Shown here: one piece after another, positions 1 to 7,440 of the stretch | Layout of the letters: the number at the start of each line of letters is the position of its first letter | Numbering within the stretch: position 1 is the stretch's first letter | NCBI GenBank assembly: GCA_017427485.1 | Contig: JAFRSR010000077.1 | Span: forward strand, 1 to 54,539 | DNA length: 54,539 nt | Direction of reading: 5' to 3' | From: Kiritimatiellia bacterium | Lineage (GTDB): Bacteria; Verrucomicrobiota; Kiritimatiellia; RFP12; UBA1067 | Position numbers and translations under genes: made by a program | The notes under the pieces: generated by a model | The model's input: only the letters and a program-made list of their open reading frames with translations | Databases searched by the model: none | What the model was told of the DNA's origin: nothing

Positions 1-337
1 GCAGGTACTCGCCCAGGAACAGCATCAGCACGGCGGCGGCCAGCGACCACGCCGAATGCGTGTACGGCATGTCCGCGAACAGGTGGGCGCCGAGCGAGGC
101 CGTGGCGGTGGAGAAGAGCACGGCCGCCAGGTTGTTGCCCACCAGAAGCGTCGTGAGTACGCGCGACATGTCGCCCAGGATCCTCGCCAGGCGCTTCGCG
201 CGCGGCGCGGACTGGCGCACGAGCGAGAGGAGCCGCACGCGCGACACCGAGAGGAAACCGGTCTCCACGCCGGCGCAGAACGCCGCCACCGTCACGGAAA
301 GGACCATGAGGACGAAAGTGCACGCCAACTTGCCCAT
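1..337 (-). CDS. CNNM (DUF21) transmembrane protein, 3' end beyond window
   Basis: Only the first 112 residues are in the window; the gene continues past base 1. It starts with MGKLACTFVLMVLSVTVAAF, a first membrane helix, followed by the CNNM-type signatures GVETGFLSVSR and LTTLLVGNNLAAV and a further helix ending LFLGEYL. These match the DUF21/CNNM membrane domain of the CorC/hemolysin-like family, whose members are linked to magnesium or other divalent cation export. The ATG shares one base with the stop of the preceding CNNM/CBS gene (TGATG), so the two are translationally coupled. Two adjacent paralogues may form a heteromer; this is inference. Whether CBS domains follow cannot be seen. 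Confidence 0.85.
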   Translation of the reverse strand, partial: MGKLACTFVLMVLSVTVAAFCAGVETGFLSVSRVRLLSLVRQSAPRAKRLARILGDMSRVLTTLLVGNNLAAVLFSTATASLGAHLFADMPYTHSAWSLAAAVLMLFLGEYL

Positions 338-1308
338 CAGTCGTCGTCCTCCTCGTCTTCGATCACGGGCTTCACGATGAGCTCGAGGATGTCGCCGCGC
401 GTGATGATCCCCGCCGTGCCGCCCCAGCGGTCCTCCACGAGGGCGATGCGCCGTCCGGTCTTCATGAAGAGGACGAGCAGGTCGTCGAGGCCCTGGTGCT
501 CGGAGACGCGCAACGGCGCGTCCGTGGCCGCCGCCACGTCGCGCGCGGGATCCGCCAGCAGGCGTTCCGTGTCGAGGAAGCCCTCGATGTGGTCCATGTC
601 GTTTCGGTAGACGGGCAGGAACGGATAGTCAGACGTCTCGGCAAGCCGAACCTTCTCTGCGTCCGGCAGCGTCGCCTCCACGCCCGTGAGCCTCACGCGC
701 GGCGTCATCTCGTTGAGCGCGTAGAGGTCGGGAAGGCGCATCACGCCCTCCACCATCGACGCCTCCTCGCGATCGAGTTCGCCGGTGGCCGCGGCCGACT
801 CCACCACAGCCCGCAGCTCGTCGTCGGAGAGAGCGCGTCGCTCCCGCGTGAGCAGGTCGCCGAACACGCGCGAGCCGGCCACCATCAGCGCGGAAAACGG
901 GCTGAAGACGATCCGGCAGAACAGCAGCAGCCGCACGCAGAACGCCGCCATCCGCTCCGCATGGCGCATCGCGTACTGCTTCGGCAGGATTTCGCCGAAC
1001 ACCAGCAGGAGAAGCGTGAACGTCGCCACGGACACCGCGGCCGTCCCCGTCGTCACGAACCGCAGCATCAGCATGTAGCCGATCGAGGCGATCGCGAAGT
1101 TGACGAGCGTATTGCCTGCGAGGATCGTCGAGAGGATGCGCGCCGGCTCCTTCTGCCAGCTCTCGATCCGCCGAGCGACGGACGGCCTGGTCCTCTCCAG
1201 GGCCTGGAGCTGCCGGGGCGTGAGAGAGAAGAGAACCGTCTCCGCAGACGAAAAGAGCGCCGAGAGGATGAAAAGAACGAAAAGGACTGAAACGAAAACG
1301 ACAACCAT
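337..1308 (-). CDS. CNNM/CBS-domain membrane protein (CorC/hemolysin family)
   Basis: This 323-aa protein has an N-terminal DUF21 membrane domain: helix MVVVFVSVLFVLFILSALFS, the SSAETVLFSLTP signature, ILAGNTLVNFAIASI and FGEILPKQYAMRHAERM. Two CBS motifs follow in the C-terminal half (around MTPRVRLTGVEATL and DAPLRVSEHQGLDDLLVLF). The end is an acidic tail, EDEEDDD. The usual C-terminal CorC/HlyC domain is absent, so it is shorter than full-length family members. The family acts in the inner membrane in divalent cation homeostasis. The ATG abuts the stop of the LolA-like gene with no gap, and the stop overlaps the next CNNM gene. CorC-type genes often sit near ybeY, which lies 4 kb upstream here. 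Confidence 0.85.
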   Translation of the reverse strand: MVVVFVSVLFVLFILSALFSSAETVLFSLTPRQLQALERTRPSVARRIESWQKEPARILSTILAGNTLVNFAIASIGYMLMLRFVTTGTAAVSVATFTLLLLVFGEILPKQYAMRHAERMAAFCVRLLLFCRIVFSPFSALMVAGSRVFGDLLTRERRALSDDELRAVVESAAATGELDREEASMVEGVMRLPDLYALNEMTPRVRLTGVEATLPDAEKVRLAETSDYPFLPVYRNDMDHIEGFLDTERLLADPARDVAAATDAPLRVSEHQGLDDLLVLFMKTGRRIALVEDRWGGTAGIITRGDILELIVKPVIEDEEDDD

Positions 1309-2091
1309 TTAATTCTCGAGTACCCGCAGGGAGTCGACCGTGATCTTCGTCCGGTGGCGCCCCCCCAGCGTCTCGACCTCCAGCACGGAAACCATCCACC
1401 GCCCGCCGTCGAACTTCTTGACACGCGTGCCCCAGAGCCGCCGCAGCGGCTTCATTCCCTCGCCCAGCTGCTCGGCCTGCATGAGGCAGCCCGACTTCTT
1501 GTCCACCCACAGGCGCACGGCCTCGAGCCCCTCGATCTTCGTCGGCGGCCGCACGAGAATCACCATGCAGGTCTGCCCGTGCACCGTCTCGCCCTCGCGT
1601 TCCGCCTCGTACGCGGCGTCCGTCCACCAGAGGAAGTCGAAGGTAAGGTCGAGCCACGTCACGTCGGTGTCCATCACGCAATCGAGCGGCGACCCCACGT
1701 TCTGGTCCGTGCCGTTGGACACGAGCAGGATCGTCGGCCGCGCGTTGCCGCGCCGCGCGATCGTGACGGACGCGAGCATGTTCGTCTCGTGACGCGGGAA
1801 CAGGCGAACAGCCAGCTGAGTCGAATCCGCTTCGCGCCGCATTACGAGACGGTAGTCGAACTCCTTCTGGACAATGCCCTTGCGGCTGCGCAGGATCAGC
1901 GCCCCCTTCAGCTCGACCGGACGCCGCGGCAGCATCTCGCGGCAGGCGGCCAGCACCTGCGACGCCGTCGCCTCGAGCGTCAGCTTGGGCGGTTCCTTCG
2001 CCCGCCGCGCCACCTCGTCGAGGGCCGTTGCATCCTGGGCCGCAGCAGCCGCCGCGGCCATCAAGCACGCACACGCCAGCAGCAATCTCAT
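1309..2091 (-). CDS. LolA-like outer-membrane lipoprotein-sorting protein
   Basis: A 260-aa exported protein with a clear signal peptide (MRLLLACACLMAAAAAAA, cleavage near AQDA). The body has features of the LolA/LolB-like fold in the 'outer membrane lipoprotein-sorting protein' family: an early KLTLEATASQVLAACREMLP helix, alternating beta strands, a long hydrophobic strand DVTWLDLTFDFLWW, and the late WVDKKSGCLMQAE strand pair that reads like the family's typical D-x-x-x-x-x-P-x-x hairpin. It would act in the periplasm, carrying lipids or lipoproteins. The start overlaps the stop of the TPR gene by ATGA, and the stop abuts the CNNM gene. The assignment rests on fold-like pattern rather than a catalytic motif. 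Confidence 0.6.
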   Translation of the reverse strand: MRLLLACACLMAAAAAAAQDATALDEVARRAKEPPKLTLEATASQVLAACREMLPRRPVELKGALILRSRKGIVQKEFDYRLVMRREADSTQLAVRLFPRHETNMLASVTIARRGNARPTILLVSNGTDQNVGSPLDCVMDTDVTWLDLTFDFLWWTDAAYEAEREGETVHGQTCMVILVRPPTKIEGLEAVRLWVDKKSGCLMQAEQLGEGMKPLRRLWGTRVKKFDGGRWMVSVLEVETLGGRHRTKITVDSLRVLEN

Positions 2092-3008
2092 TTCGCGATT
2101 CCTTTCAGCCTCGCCTCAAGCGCCTTGTTGACAGGACCGCCGACGGTCCGTCCCAGCTCATAGTACTCCCGCGCCGCCTCAATATCTCCGTCCTGCTGGA
2201 GCTGCAGGTTCGCCAGGTTGTAGTACGGCAGGTACGACCGCGGATGCGTGCGCATCGCCCGCTCAAGCGTCCGCTGCGCCGCATAGTAGCTTTTCGTGCC
2301 CGCCTGCGCCGCCGCACGCAGCAGCAACGCGTTCAGGTCCTTCGGACGCTCCTTCAGCATCGACTCCAGCAACACGTCCGCAGCCGCATAGTCCTGCGCG
2401 CGGAGCTCCGCCATCGCCTGCGCGATGCGCCCGTTCCAGTCTTTCGGAAGTGCCGCGGGCTTCTTCTCCTCCGCGGCCGGCTCGGGTTCCTTCTCCGCCA
2501 CTTGTGCGGGGGGCTCGGCCTTCTTCTCTTTTTCCGGTTCTTTCTTCTCCGCCTTTTCCGCGACAGGCGGCGCAGCCGGCTCGTCCTCGTCATCTTCCAC
2601 GCCATGGGCCTTGTTCCAGCGTTTCTGCAGTTCGGTCGTGTCGGTGACGGACACGGGACGCACGTTCTCGTTGACCTGCGCGAACCGGATCGCGTCGATG
2701 GCCGCGGTGCAGGCGGCGCGACGCAATCGGAGCGGGGCGAACTCGGCGCTCGCGGCGCGGTCGGGGTGTTCGGACTCGACGCGGTCGAGCTCCTCGAGCG
2801 CAAGGCGGTAGTTCTCAAGCGCCTTGACCGTGTCGCCGTCCAGGGACGCGTCCTGGGCCAGTTCGATGTAGTCGTTCGCCGGCTCGAGCAGACGGTGCAG
2901 GCGCGGCGGCGCGTTCGTGCTGTCCTCGTCCGTGCCGAACGGCCAGTACCACGCGCCCTGCGCGCACAGCGCGAACGCGCCCGCCAGCATGACAACGGTC
3001 TTCCTCAT
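2088..3008 (-). CDS. Exported TPR-repeat protein with charged Pro/Glu/Lys linker
   Basis: A 306-aa protein with a signal peptide (MRKTVVMLAGAFALCAQGAW). Residues about 45-75 form one helical TPR-like pair (YIELAQDASLDGDTVKALENYRLALEEL). Residues about 140-195 are a low-complexity stretch rich in Pro, Glu, Lys and Ala. The C-terminal third carries TPR units (AQDYAAADVLLESMLKERPKD, SYYAAQRTLERAMRTHPRS, GDIEAAREYYELGRTVGG). TPRs are protein-interaction scaffolds; no enzyme motif is present. An AAGGAG ribosome site lies 7-8 nt before the ATG. The stop overlaps the LolA-like gene by ATGA, so it probably works in the envelope with that protein; partner unknown. Confidence 0.75.
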   Translation of the reverse strand: MRKTVVMLAGAFALCAQGAWYWPFGTDEDSTNAPPRLHRLLEPANDYIELAQDASLDGDTVKALENYRLALEELDRVESEHPDRAASAEFAPLRLRRAACTAAIDAIRFAQVNENVRPVSVTDTTELQKRWNKAHGVEDDEDEPAAPPVAEKAEKKEPEKEKKAEPPAQVAEKEPEPAAEEKKPAALPKDWNGRIAQAMAELRAQDYAAADVLLESMLKERPKDLNALLLRAAAQAGTKSYYAAQRTLERAMRTHPRSYLPYYNLANLQLQQDGDIEAAREYYELGRTVGGPVNKALEARLKGIAK

Positions 3009-3027
3009 GTCGTGACTCCTTTCACCG

Positions 3028-4392
3028 TCAGTTCTTGAAGCTGTGGATGGGGGCGGGGATGCGTCCCCTCCGCCCCACGAAACGCGAGCAGTCGAAGCCG
3101 TTCACCGGCATGATCGGCGCATGGCCGAGGAGGCCGCCGAACTCGACGGACTCGCCCACACCCTTGCCGACGACGGGGATGATGCGCACGGCCGTCGTCT
3201 TCTGGTTGACCATGCCGATCGCCGCCTCGTCCGCGATGATGCCCGCGATTGTGGCCGCGGACGTATCGCCGGGAATCGCGATCATGTCGAGGCCCACGGA
3301 GCAGACGCACGTCATCGCCTCGAGCTTCTCGATCGTGAGCGCGCCGGCCTCCACGGCGTCGATCATGCCCTGGTCCTCCGACACGGGGATGAACGCGCCG
3401 GAGAGCCCGCCCACGTAGGAGCTCGCCATCACGCCGCCCTTCTTCACCTGGTCGTTCAGGAGCGCGAGCGCCGCCGTGGTGCCCGGCGCGCCGGGATGGG
3501 CGAGGCCGATCTCCTTGAGGATGTCCGCCACCGAGTCGCCCACGGCCGGCGTCGGCGCGAGCGAGAGGTCGATGATGCCGAACGGCACGCCAAGGCGCCG
3601 CGAGGCCTCCTGCGCGACGAGCTGACCCACACGCGTGATCTTGAACGCGGTTTTCTTGATCGTCTCGCAGAGCGTCTCGAAGTCCGCGCCGGGGATCTGC
3701 GCGAGCGCGTACTTCACCACGCCCGGACCGCTCACGCCCACGTTGATCACCGCGTCGCCCTCCGACACGCCGTGGAACGCGCCCGCCATGAACGGGTTGT
3801 CGTCCGGCGCGTTGCAGAGCACCACGAGCTTCGCGCAGCCGAGCGAGTCGCGGTCCTTCGTGCGCTCCGCCGTCGCCTTCACGGTCTCGCCCATCAGGCG
3901 GATGGCGTCCATGTCGAGGCCCGTCTTCGTGGAGCCCACGTTCACGCTCGCGCAGACGCGCTCCGTCACGGCCAGCGCCTCGGGGATCGAGCGGATGAGC
4001 AGCTCGTCCGACGGCGTCATCCCCTTGGAGACGACGGCGGAGAAGCCGCCGAGGAAATTGACGCCCAGCTCGCGTGCCGCGCGGTCCAGCGTGCGGGCGA
4101 TCTCCACGTAGTCCTCGGGACGCCGGCAGCACGACGCGCCCACGAGCGCCGCCGGGGTGATCGAGACGCGCTTGTTGACGATCGGGATGCCGAATTCGCG
4201 CGAGATCTCCTCGCCCGTCTTCACGAGACGCCCCGCGCAGCGCAGGAGCTTCGCGTAGACGTTCGCGCAGCAGGACTCGAGGTTCGAGTCGGCGCAGTCG
4301 AGAAGCGAGACGCCCATCGTGATCGTGCGGACGTCCAGGTTCTCGTCCTGGATCATCTTGTTCGTCTCGATGACTTCGCTTAGGTTGATCAT
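3028..4392 (-). CDS. UPF0210 (DUF711, PFL-like) family protein
   Basis: A 454-aa cytosolic protein matching the full usual length of the UPF0210 family. Recognisable stretches include the N-terminal [33 protein letters not shown], the GISL-like [30 protein letters not shown], and the Gly-rich end [14 protein letters not shown]. The family has a pyruvate-formate-lyase-like fold, but its reaction is not established. It follows an ACT-domain UPF0237 gene by 25 nt; this pair is conserved together in many bacteria, so the ACT protein probably regulates it by sensing an amino acid. A GGAAGGACGG site precedes the ATG. The family call is secure; function is unknown. Confidence 0.92.
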   Translation of the reverse strand: MINLSEVIETNKMIQDENLDVRTITMGVSLLDCADSNLESCCANVYAKLLRCAGRLVKTGEEISREFGIPIVNKRVSITPAALVGASCCRRPEDYVEIARTLDRAARELGVNFLGGFSAVVSKGMTPSDELLIRSIPEALAVTERVCASVNVGSTKTGLDMDAIRLMGETVKATAERTKDRDSLGCAKLVVLCNAPDDNPFMAGAFHGVSEGDAVINVGVSGPGVVKYALAQIPGADFETLCETIKKTAFKITRVGQLVAQEASRRLGVPFGIIDLSLAPTPAVGDSVADILKEIGLAHPGAPGTTAALALLNDQVKKGGVMASSYVGGLSGAFIPVSEDQGMIDAVEAGALTIEKLEAMTCVCSVGLDMIAIPGDTSAATIAGIIADEAAIGMVNQKTTAVRIIPVVGKGVGESVEFGGLLGHAPIMPVNGFDCSRFVGRRGRIPAPIHSFKN

Positions 4393-4417
4393 GTCGTTCC
4401 GTCCTTCCCGCGCCCGA

Positions 4418-4690
4418 CTAGATCCGGTGCATCTTCTCGAAGATCTCTTCCTTCTGGCACTTCGCCTGGAGGCCGAGCGACTCGCCCACCTTCGACAGGC
4501 CCTCGGCGATGTCGCCGAAAGGACGCGACGCGCCGGACATGTCGACGATCATCATCATGTTGAAGTAGTCCTGCACGACCGTCTGCGAGATGTCGAGGAT
4601 GTTGATGCCGTTTTCCGCGAGGTAGGTGCACGTCTTGGCGAGAATGCCGACCGTGTCCTTCCCCACGACTGTGATGACTGCTTTTTTCAT
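4418..4690 (-). CDS. ACT-domain protein, UPF0237 family (leaderless)
   Basis: A 90-aa protein made of one ACT domain ([20 protein letters not shown], then [22 protein letters not shown]), the small-ligand-sensing module related to GcvR-type regulators. It heads a unit with the UPF0210 gene, its usual partner. The start at 4690 is chosen because MKKAVI aligns with the family start. The -10 hexamer TATACT (4699-4704) is only 8 nt upstream, leaving no room for a ribosome site, so the transcript is probably leaderless. A longer upstream reading frame exists but would begin inside a 7-bp repeat tract and is not supported. Confidence 0.92.
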   Translation of the reverse strand: MKKAVITVVGKDTVGILAKTCTYLAENGINILDISQTVVQDYFNMMMIVDMSGASRPFGDIAEGLSKVGESLGLQAKCQKEEIFEKMHRI

Positions 4691-4698
4691 AGGCGGAT

Positions 4699-4727
4699 AG
4701 TATAGCAAAAAACCGGTCTCATGTCTC
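4699..4727 (-). promoter_or_regulatory. Promoter of the ACT/UPF0210 unit
   Basis: The minus strand reads GAGACA (4722-4727), a 17-bp spacer, then TATACT (4699-4704), with the ATG 8 nt further on. The -35 hexamer is itself part of the 7-bp repeat tract. Predicted transcription start is at or within a base or two of the start codon. Confidence 0.6.
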
Positions 4728-4769
4728 AGGTCTCGCGCCCCAGGTCTCATGTCTCATGTCTCAGGTCTC
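4714..4769. repeat. Heptanucleotide tandem repeat (8 units in 7-bp register)
   Basis: Plus-strand units read cGGTCTC, ATGTCTC, AGGTCTC, gcgcccc, AGGTCTC, ATGTCTC, ATGTCTC, AGGTCTC. Seven of eight share GTCTC in perfect register; one unit is replaced by a 7-bp filler. The tract fills the gap between the yggS stop and the ACT gene promoter and supplies the latter's -35 hexamer. Confidence 0.9.
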
Positions 4770-4776
4770 CCCCCAT

Positions 4777-5550
4777 TCAATCCATCACGCGGTCGAAGGC
4801 CCCGCCGCCCTCGCCGCTCTCCCCCGCGTCGCCCGCGTCCACAGCCCGCTGGGGCTTCACTTTCGGGCGCGCCCCGAACAGCACCGTGCCGAGCCGGATC
4901 CACGTGGCCCCCTCCTCCACGGCCACCGCGTAGTCGCCGCTCATGCCCATCGAGAGGCGCGGAAGCGACACGCCGAACCGCGCCTCCATCCGGTCCCGCA
5001 GCTCGCGCAGGCCCGCGAACACGGGACGCGTCTCCTCCACCTTGTCCTCGGGCACGAACGGCGCCATCGTCATGAATCCCTCCAGCGTGAGGTTCGGCGA
5101 GGCGAGCACGCGCTCCACGGCCGCCGGTGCGTCGTCCGGATGCATCCCGCTCTTCGACCGCTCGCCGCTCATGTTCACCTCGAGGAGGATGCTCGGACGC
5201 GCCCCGGTCTCGGCGGCGATCGTCTGGATGCGGTCGATGAGCGCCACGGAGTCGACGGAGTGGAAGCACGAGAACAGCTCAAGCGCGGCGCGCACCTTGT
5301 TGCGCTGGAGGTGCCCGATCAGGTGCCAGGCGGGGCCGGACACGCTCTGCGGCTGTTTCCACGCCGCCTCCTGCACCTTGTTCTCGCCCACGATGCGGAG
5401 TCCCGCCTCCCAGGCCTCGCGCACCACCTCGGGCCCGTGCGTCTTCGTGACGGCGACGATCTCCACGTCGCCGGGATTGCGTCCCGCCTTCGCGCAGGCG
5501 GCGGCGATGCGGGCGTTTACGTCGTTCAGAATGTCAGCGAGTTCAACCAT
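4777..5550 (-). CDS. yggS: YggS-like pyridoxal-phosphate homeostasis protein
   Basis: A 257-aa member of the YggS/PLPBP family, a single alanine-racemase-type barrel that binds PLP without catalysis and buffers B6 and amino-acid pools in the cytosol. Visible family marks are VEIVAVTKTHGPEVV (PLP lysine in VTK), IVGENKVQEA, WHLIGHLQRNKVR, SILLEVNMSGERSKSG, LSMGMSGDYAVAVEEGATWIRLGTVLFGAR. The C-terminal 25 residues after FGAR (Gly/Glu-rich) are an extension. The start overlaps the end of ybeY by 25 bp, so it is translated from within that gene. ATG at 5550 gives the canonical N-terminus. Confidence 0.95.
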   Translation of the reverse strand: MVELADILNDVNARIAAACAKAGRNPGDVEIVAVTKTHGPEVVREAWEAGLRIVGENKVQEAAWKQPQSVSGPAWHLIGHLQRNKVRAALELFSCFHSVDSVALIDRIQTIAAETGARPSILLEVNMSGERSKSGMHPDDAPAAVERVLASPNLTLEGFMTMAPFVPEDKVEETRPVFAGLRELRDRMEARFGVSLPRLSMGMSGDYAVAVEEGATWIRLGTVLFGARPKVKPQRAVDAGDAGESGEGGGAFDRVMD

Positions 5551-5972
5551 TTCAGCTCCCGTCTTCTCATGCGGTTGTAGTCGGCTTCGGCGCAGTCGTC
5601 CGCGCCCGAAAGATGGTCCATGCCGTGCGCCACGTAGAGGAGCAGCTCCTTCGCGGGACTCCACCCCTTCCGCCGCGGCGCGGCGCGCAGCGCCTGGTCC
5701 GTGTTCACGAACAGCTCGCCGTAGAGGCCCGGCGCCTCGGGCGGCACCGCGTCGTAGGCCTGCGTGATCACGTCCGTCGCCCCTTCCACGCCCATGATCG
5801 CCCGGTGCAGCTCGTCGCTCGCCGTGTCCCGCACGAGATGCACCACCACCTCGTGCCACACGCCGCCCACGCGCGCCTTCGAGCGCGCCGCGAAGAACCG
5901 CGCCGCAGCCACGACCTGCGCCTTCGCGAGGCCGAACGCGCGGGGCACCGCGCCCGTCACCTCAATGCGCAT
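5526..5972 (-). CDS. ybeY: YbeY endoribonuclease, with altered third metal ligand
   Basis: A 148-aa protein matching the normal YbeY length, involved in 16S rRNA maturation and ribosome quality control. The metal-binding motif is near residue 115: YVAHGMDHLSGADDC. The family consensus is HGxLHLxGYDH, so two His ligands are kept and the third is Asp here. Upstream hallmarks are VVVHLVRD, GATDVITQAYD (family: TDVLSFP) and LYGELFVNTDQA (family: GDIxIs). It overlaps lpxB by 11 bp and yggS by 25 bp, in one operon. The context and length support YbeY; activity with the altered ligand is an open question. Confidence 0.85.
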   Translation of the reverse strand: MRIEVTGAVPRAFGLAKAQVVAAARFFAARSKARVGGVWHEVVVHLVRDTASDELHRAIMGVEGATDVITQAYDAVPPEAPGLYGELFVNTDQALRAAPRRKGWSPAKELLLYVAHGMDHLSGADDCAEADYNRMRRRELKWLNSLTF

Positions 5973-7101
5973 GGACGACCTCCTGTATCTCGCGCGCAGC
6001 GAGTCCGAGCGCGTCGCCGTCCGAATGGAGCCGCGCCATCACGGCGTCGAGCGCGCGCGACGCGCGCGCGCGCGCTTCTGCGTCGTTAAGCCAGGCCGAA
6101 AGCTGGGCGGCCACGGCCTCGGGCGTGAACGCCTCCTGCAGCAGCTCGGGCATCGGCGGCTCCACGCCGCTCTTCTCCGCGATCACGTTCGCGAGGCCGA
6201 TGTGCTTCACGCCCGTGATCACGCGCCGCGCGAACCAGGCGAGCAGCGCCGAGACGGCGTAGACCAGCACCGTGGGGCAACGCGCGAGCGCCGCCTCGAG
6301 CGTGGCCGTGCCCGACGCCACCGCCGCGCAGTCCGCCCGTCGCAGCAAATCGCGCGCGCCGCCCTTCACCACCTCCGGCGCAAACGGATCGTTCCGCACC
6401 GTAATCGTAGAACGGATCTCCGCCTCGGCCCGGTCGTTCGCCGCCGGAATCACCACGCGCAGGTCTTGCCGATTCAGCAGGCGCACAGCGTCAAGAAGCC
6501 GCGGGAGATGCCGCTGTATCTCGCCCACGCGGCTGCCGGGGAGGATGGCCAGGCAAGCCCCTTCGGGGTGGCGGGCCTCCGCGCCCGCAAATTCGTGGCG
6601 GCAACCTGCCGCCACCCCAACCTCTTTTTCTTCCTCAAAAACATCCACCATCGGATGCCCGATGAACACAGCGTGGAAATCCTTCCCTTCATAGTCCTTG
6701 AAAAGCGCGGGCTCGAACGGGAAGAAGCAAAGGAGGCGATTCACGGCAGCGGCCACCTTCGGGATGCGGCCCTGATGCCATGCCCACACCTGCGGACACA
6801 CGATGTGGACCGCGGGGATGCCGCGCGCCTTCGCGTAGGCGGCGAGCTTGAGGTTGAGGCCGGGATAGTCGATCGTCACCACCACGTCCGGCTGCCACTC
6901 GCGGATGATGCGCTTCATCGTGCGCTGCACGCCGAGGAAGAAGAAGAGACGCTTGATGACGGCCCAGAAACCCATCACCGCGAGGTCGGAGGTCTTGTAG
7001 CGGTCCTGGTAGGTGCGGAATTCGCAATCGGGCAAGGCGCGGCGCAGGCGTTCCGCGTACAGGACGCCCGACTCCTCACCGGCTAACAGCAGTACTTTCA
7101 T
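5962..7101 (-). CDS. lpxB: Lipid-A-disaccharide synthase, with in-frame palindrome insert
   Basis: A 379-aa GT19 enzyme that joins UDP-2,3-diacylglucosamine and lipid X into the lipid A disaccharide on the inner membrane. Seen: N-terminal MKVLLLAGEESG, DYPGLNLKLA, CPQVWAWHQGRI, FFPFEPALF, VFIGHPMVDV, LAILPGSRVGEIQRHLP, and the donor-binding AAVASGTATLEAALARCP. Between GHPMVDV and LPGSR the linker is lengthened by about 20 residues (EVGVAAGCRHEFAGAEARH), encoded by a palindromic DNA element at 6565-6618. A 17-bp dispersed repeat at 6391-6407 encodes ITVRN. Both keep the frame open. It starts 6 nt after the zeta partner gene and overlaps ybeY. Confidence 0.95.
   Translation of the reverse strand: MKVLLLAGEESGVLYAERLRRALPDCEFRTYQDRYKTSDLAVMGFWAVIKRLFFFLGVQRTMKRIIREWQPDVVVTIDYPGLNLKLAAYAKARGIPAVHIVCPQVWAWHQGRIPKVAAAVNRLLCFFPFEPALFKDYEGKDFHAVFIGHPMVDVFEEEKEVGVAAGCRHEFAGAEARHPEGACLAILPGSRVGEIQRHLPRLLDAVRLLNRQDLRVVIPAANDRAEAEIRSTITVRNDPFAPEVVKGGARDLLRRADCAAVASGTATLEAALARCPTVLVYAVSALLAWFARRVITGVKHIGLANVIAEKSGVEPPMPELLQEAFTPEAVAAQLSAWLNDAEARARASRALDAVMARLHSDGDALGLAAREIQEVVHAH
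6391..6407. repeat. 17-bp dispersed repeat, copy inside lpxB
   Basis: Exact copy of GTTCCGCACCGTAATCG on the plus strand. In the lpxB frame it encodes ITVRN, between the family's variable region and the conserved SGTATLE loop. Confidence 0.85.
6565..6618. repeat. Palindromic element inserted in frame in lpxB
   Basis: Outer 10-bp inverted arms GGGGTGGCGG (6565-6574) and CCGCCACCCC (6609-6618) are perfect. Inside are two hairpins: GCGGGC/GCCCGC (6571-6588) and a 9-bp stem GTGGCGGCA/TGCCGCCAC with 3-nt loop ACC (6595-6615). It is translated without disturbing the lpxB frame and falls in the linker between the two Rossmann-like halves. Confidence 0.85.
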
Positions 7102-7107
7102 GTCACT

Positions 7108-7440
7108 TCAGGGGTGCATCCAGGCAAGGTCGTCTTCAAGGGCCTGACGCCGGTCGGCGGCGAGGCGCTCCCATACGTCGGGCGTAAGCTCCAGTCCGGC
7201 GGCCTTGAACTGCGCGATCAAGTTATTCCGGCGCCATTCGCCCACGTCCTTCTTGCGCATTTCGTAGTCGGGACGCGTCCGGAGCGCCTCGTCCACGGTG
7301 TAGAGGTAGAGCTTGCCGTCCTTCATGCCCGGCACCATCTCGCCCGTGTCGCGGTACCCCTCGATCGCGTCCCACGACGCCTCGTCGAACGCGTCTTGCG
7401 CGTTGCGCGCGTCCACGGGCCAGTCCTTCCGGTCGATCAT
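7108..7440 (-). CDS. Small partner protein of the zeta-toxin-like kinase
   Basis: A 110-aa acidic protein with no recognised domain. The N-terminus resembles a substrate-like or antitoxin-like segment (DARNAQDAFDEASWDAIEGYRDTGE), and the C-terminus is helical (LTPDVWERLAADRRQALEDDLAWMHP). The start overlaps the kinase stop by ATGA, and lpxB follows 6 nt after the stop. By position it is the likely antitoxin or regulator of the kinase, but nothing in the sequence proves this. It does not look like the classic epsilon antitoxin. Confidence 0.7.
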   Translation of the reverse strand: MIDRKDWPVDARNAQDAFDEASWDAIEGYRDTGEMVPGMKDGKLYLYTVDEALRTRPDYEMRKKDVGEWRRNNLIAQFKAAGLELTPDVWERLAADRRQALEDDLAWMHP

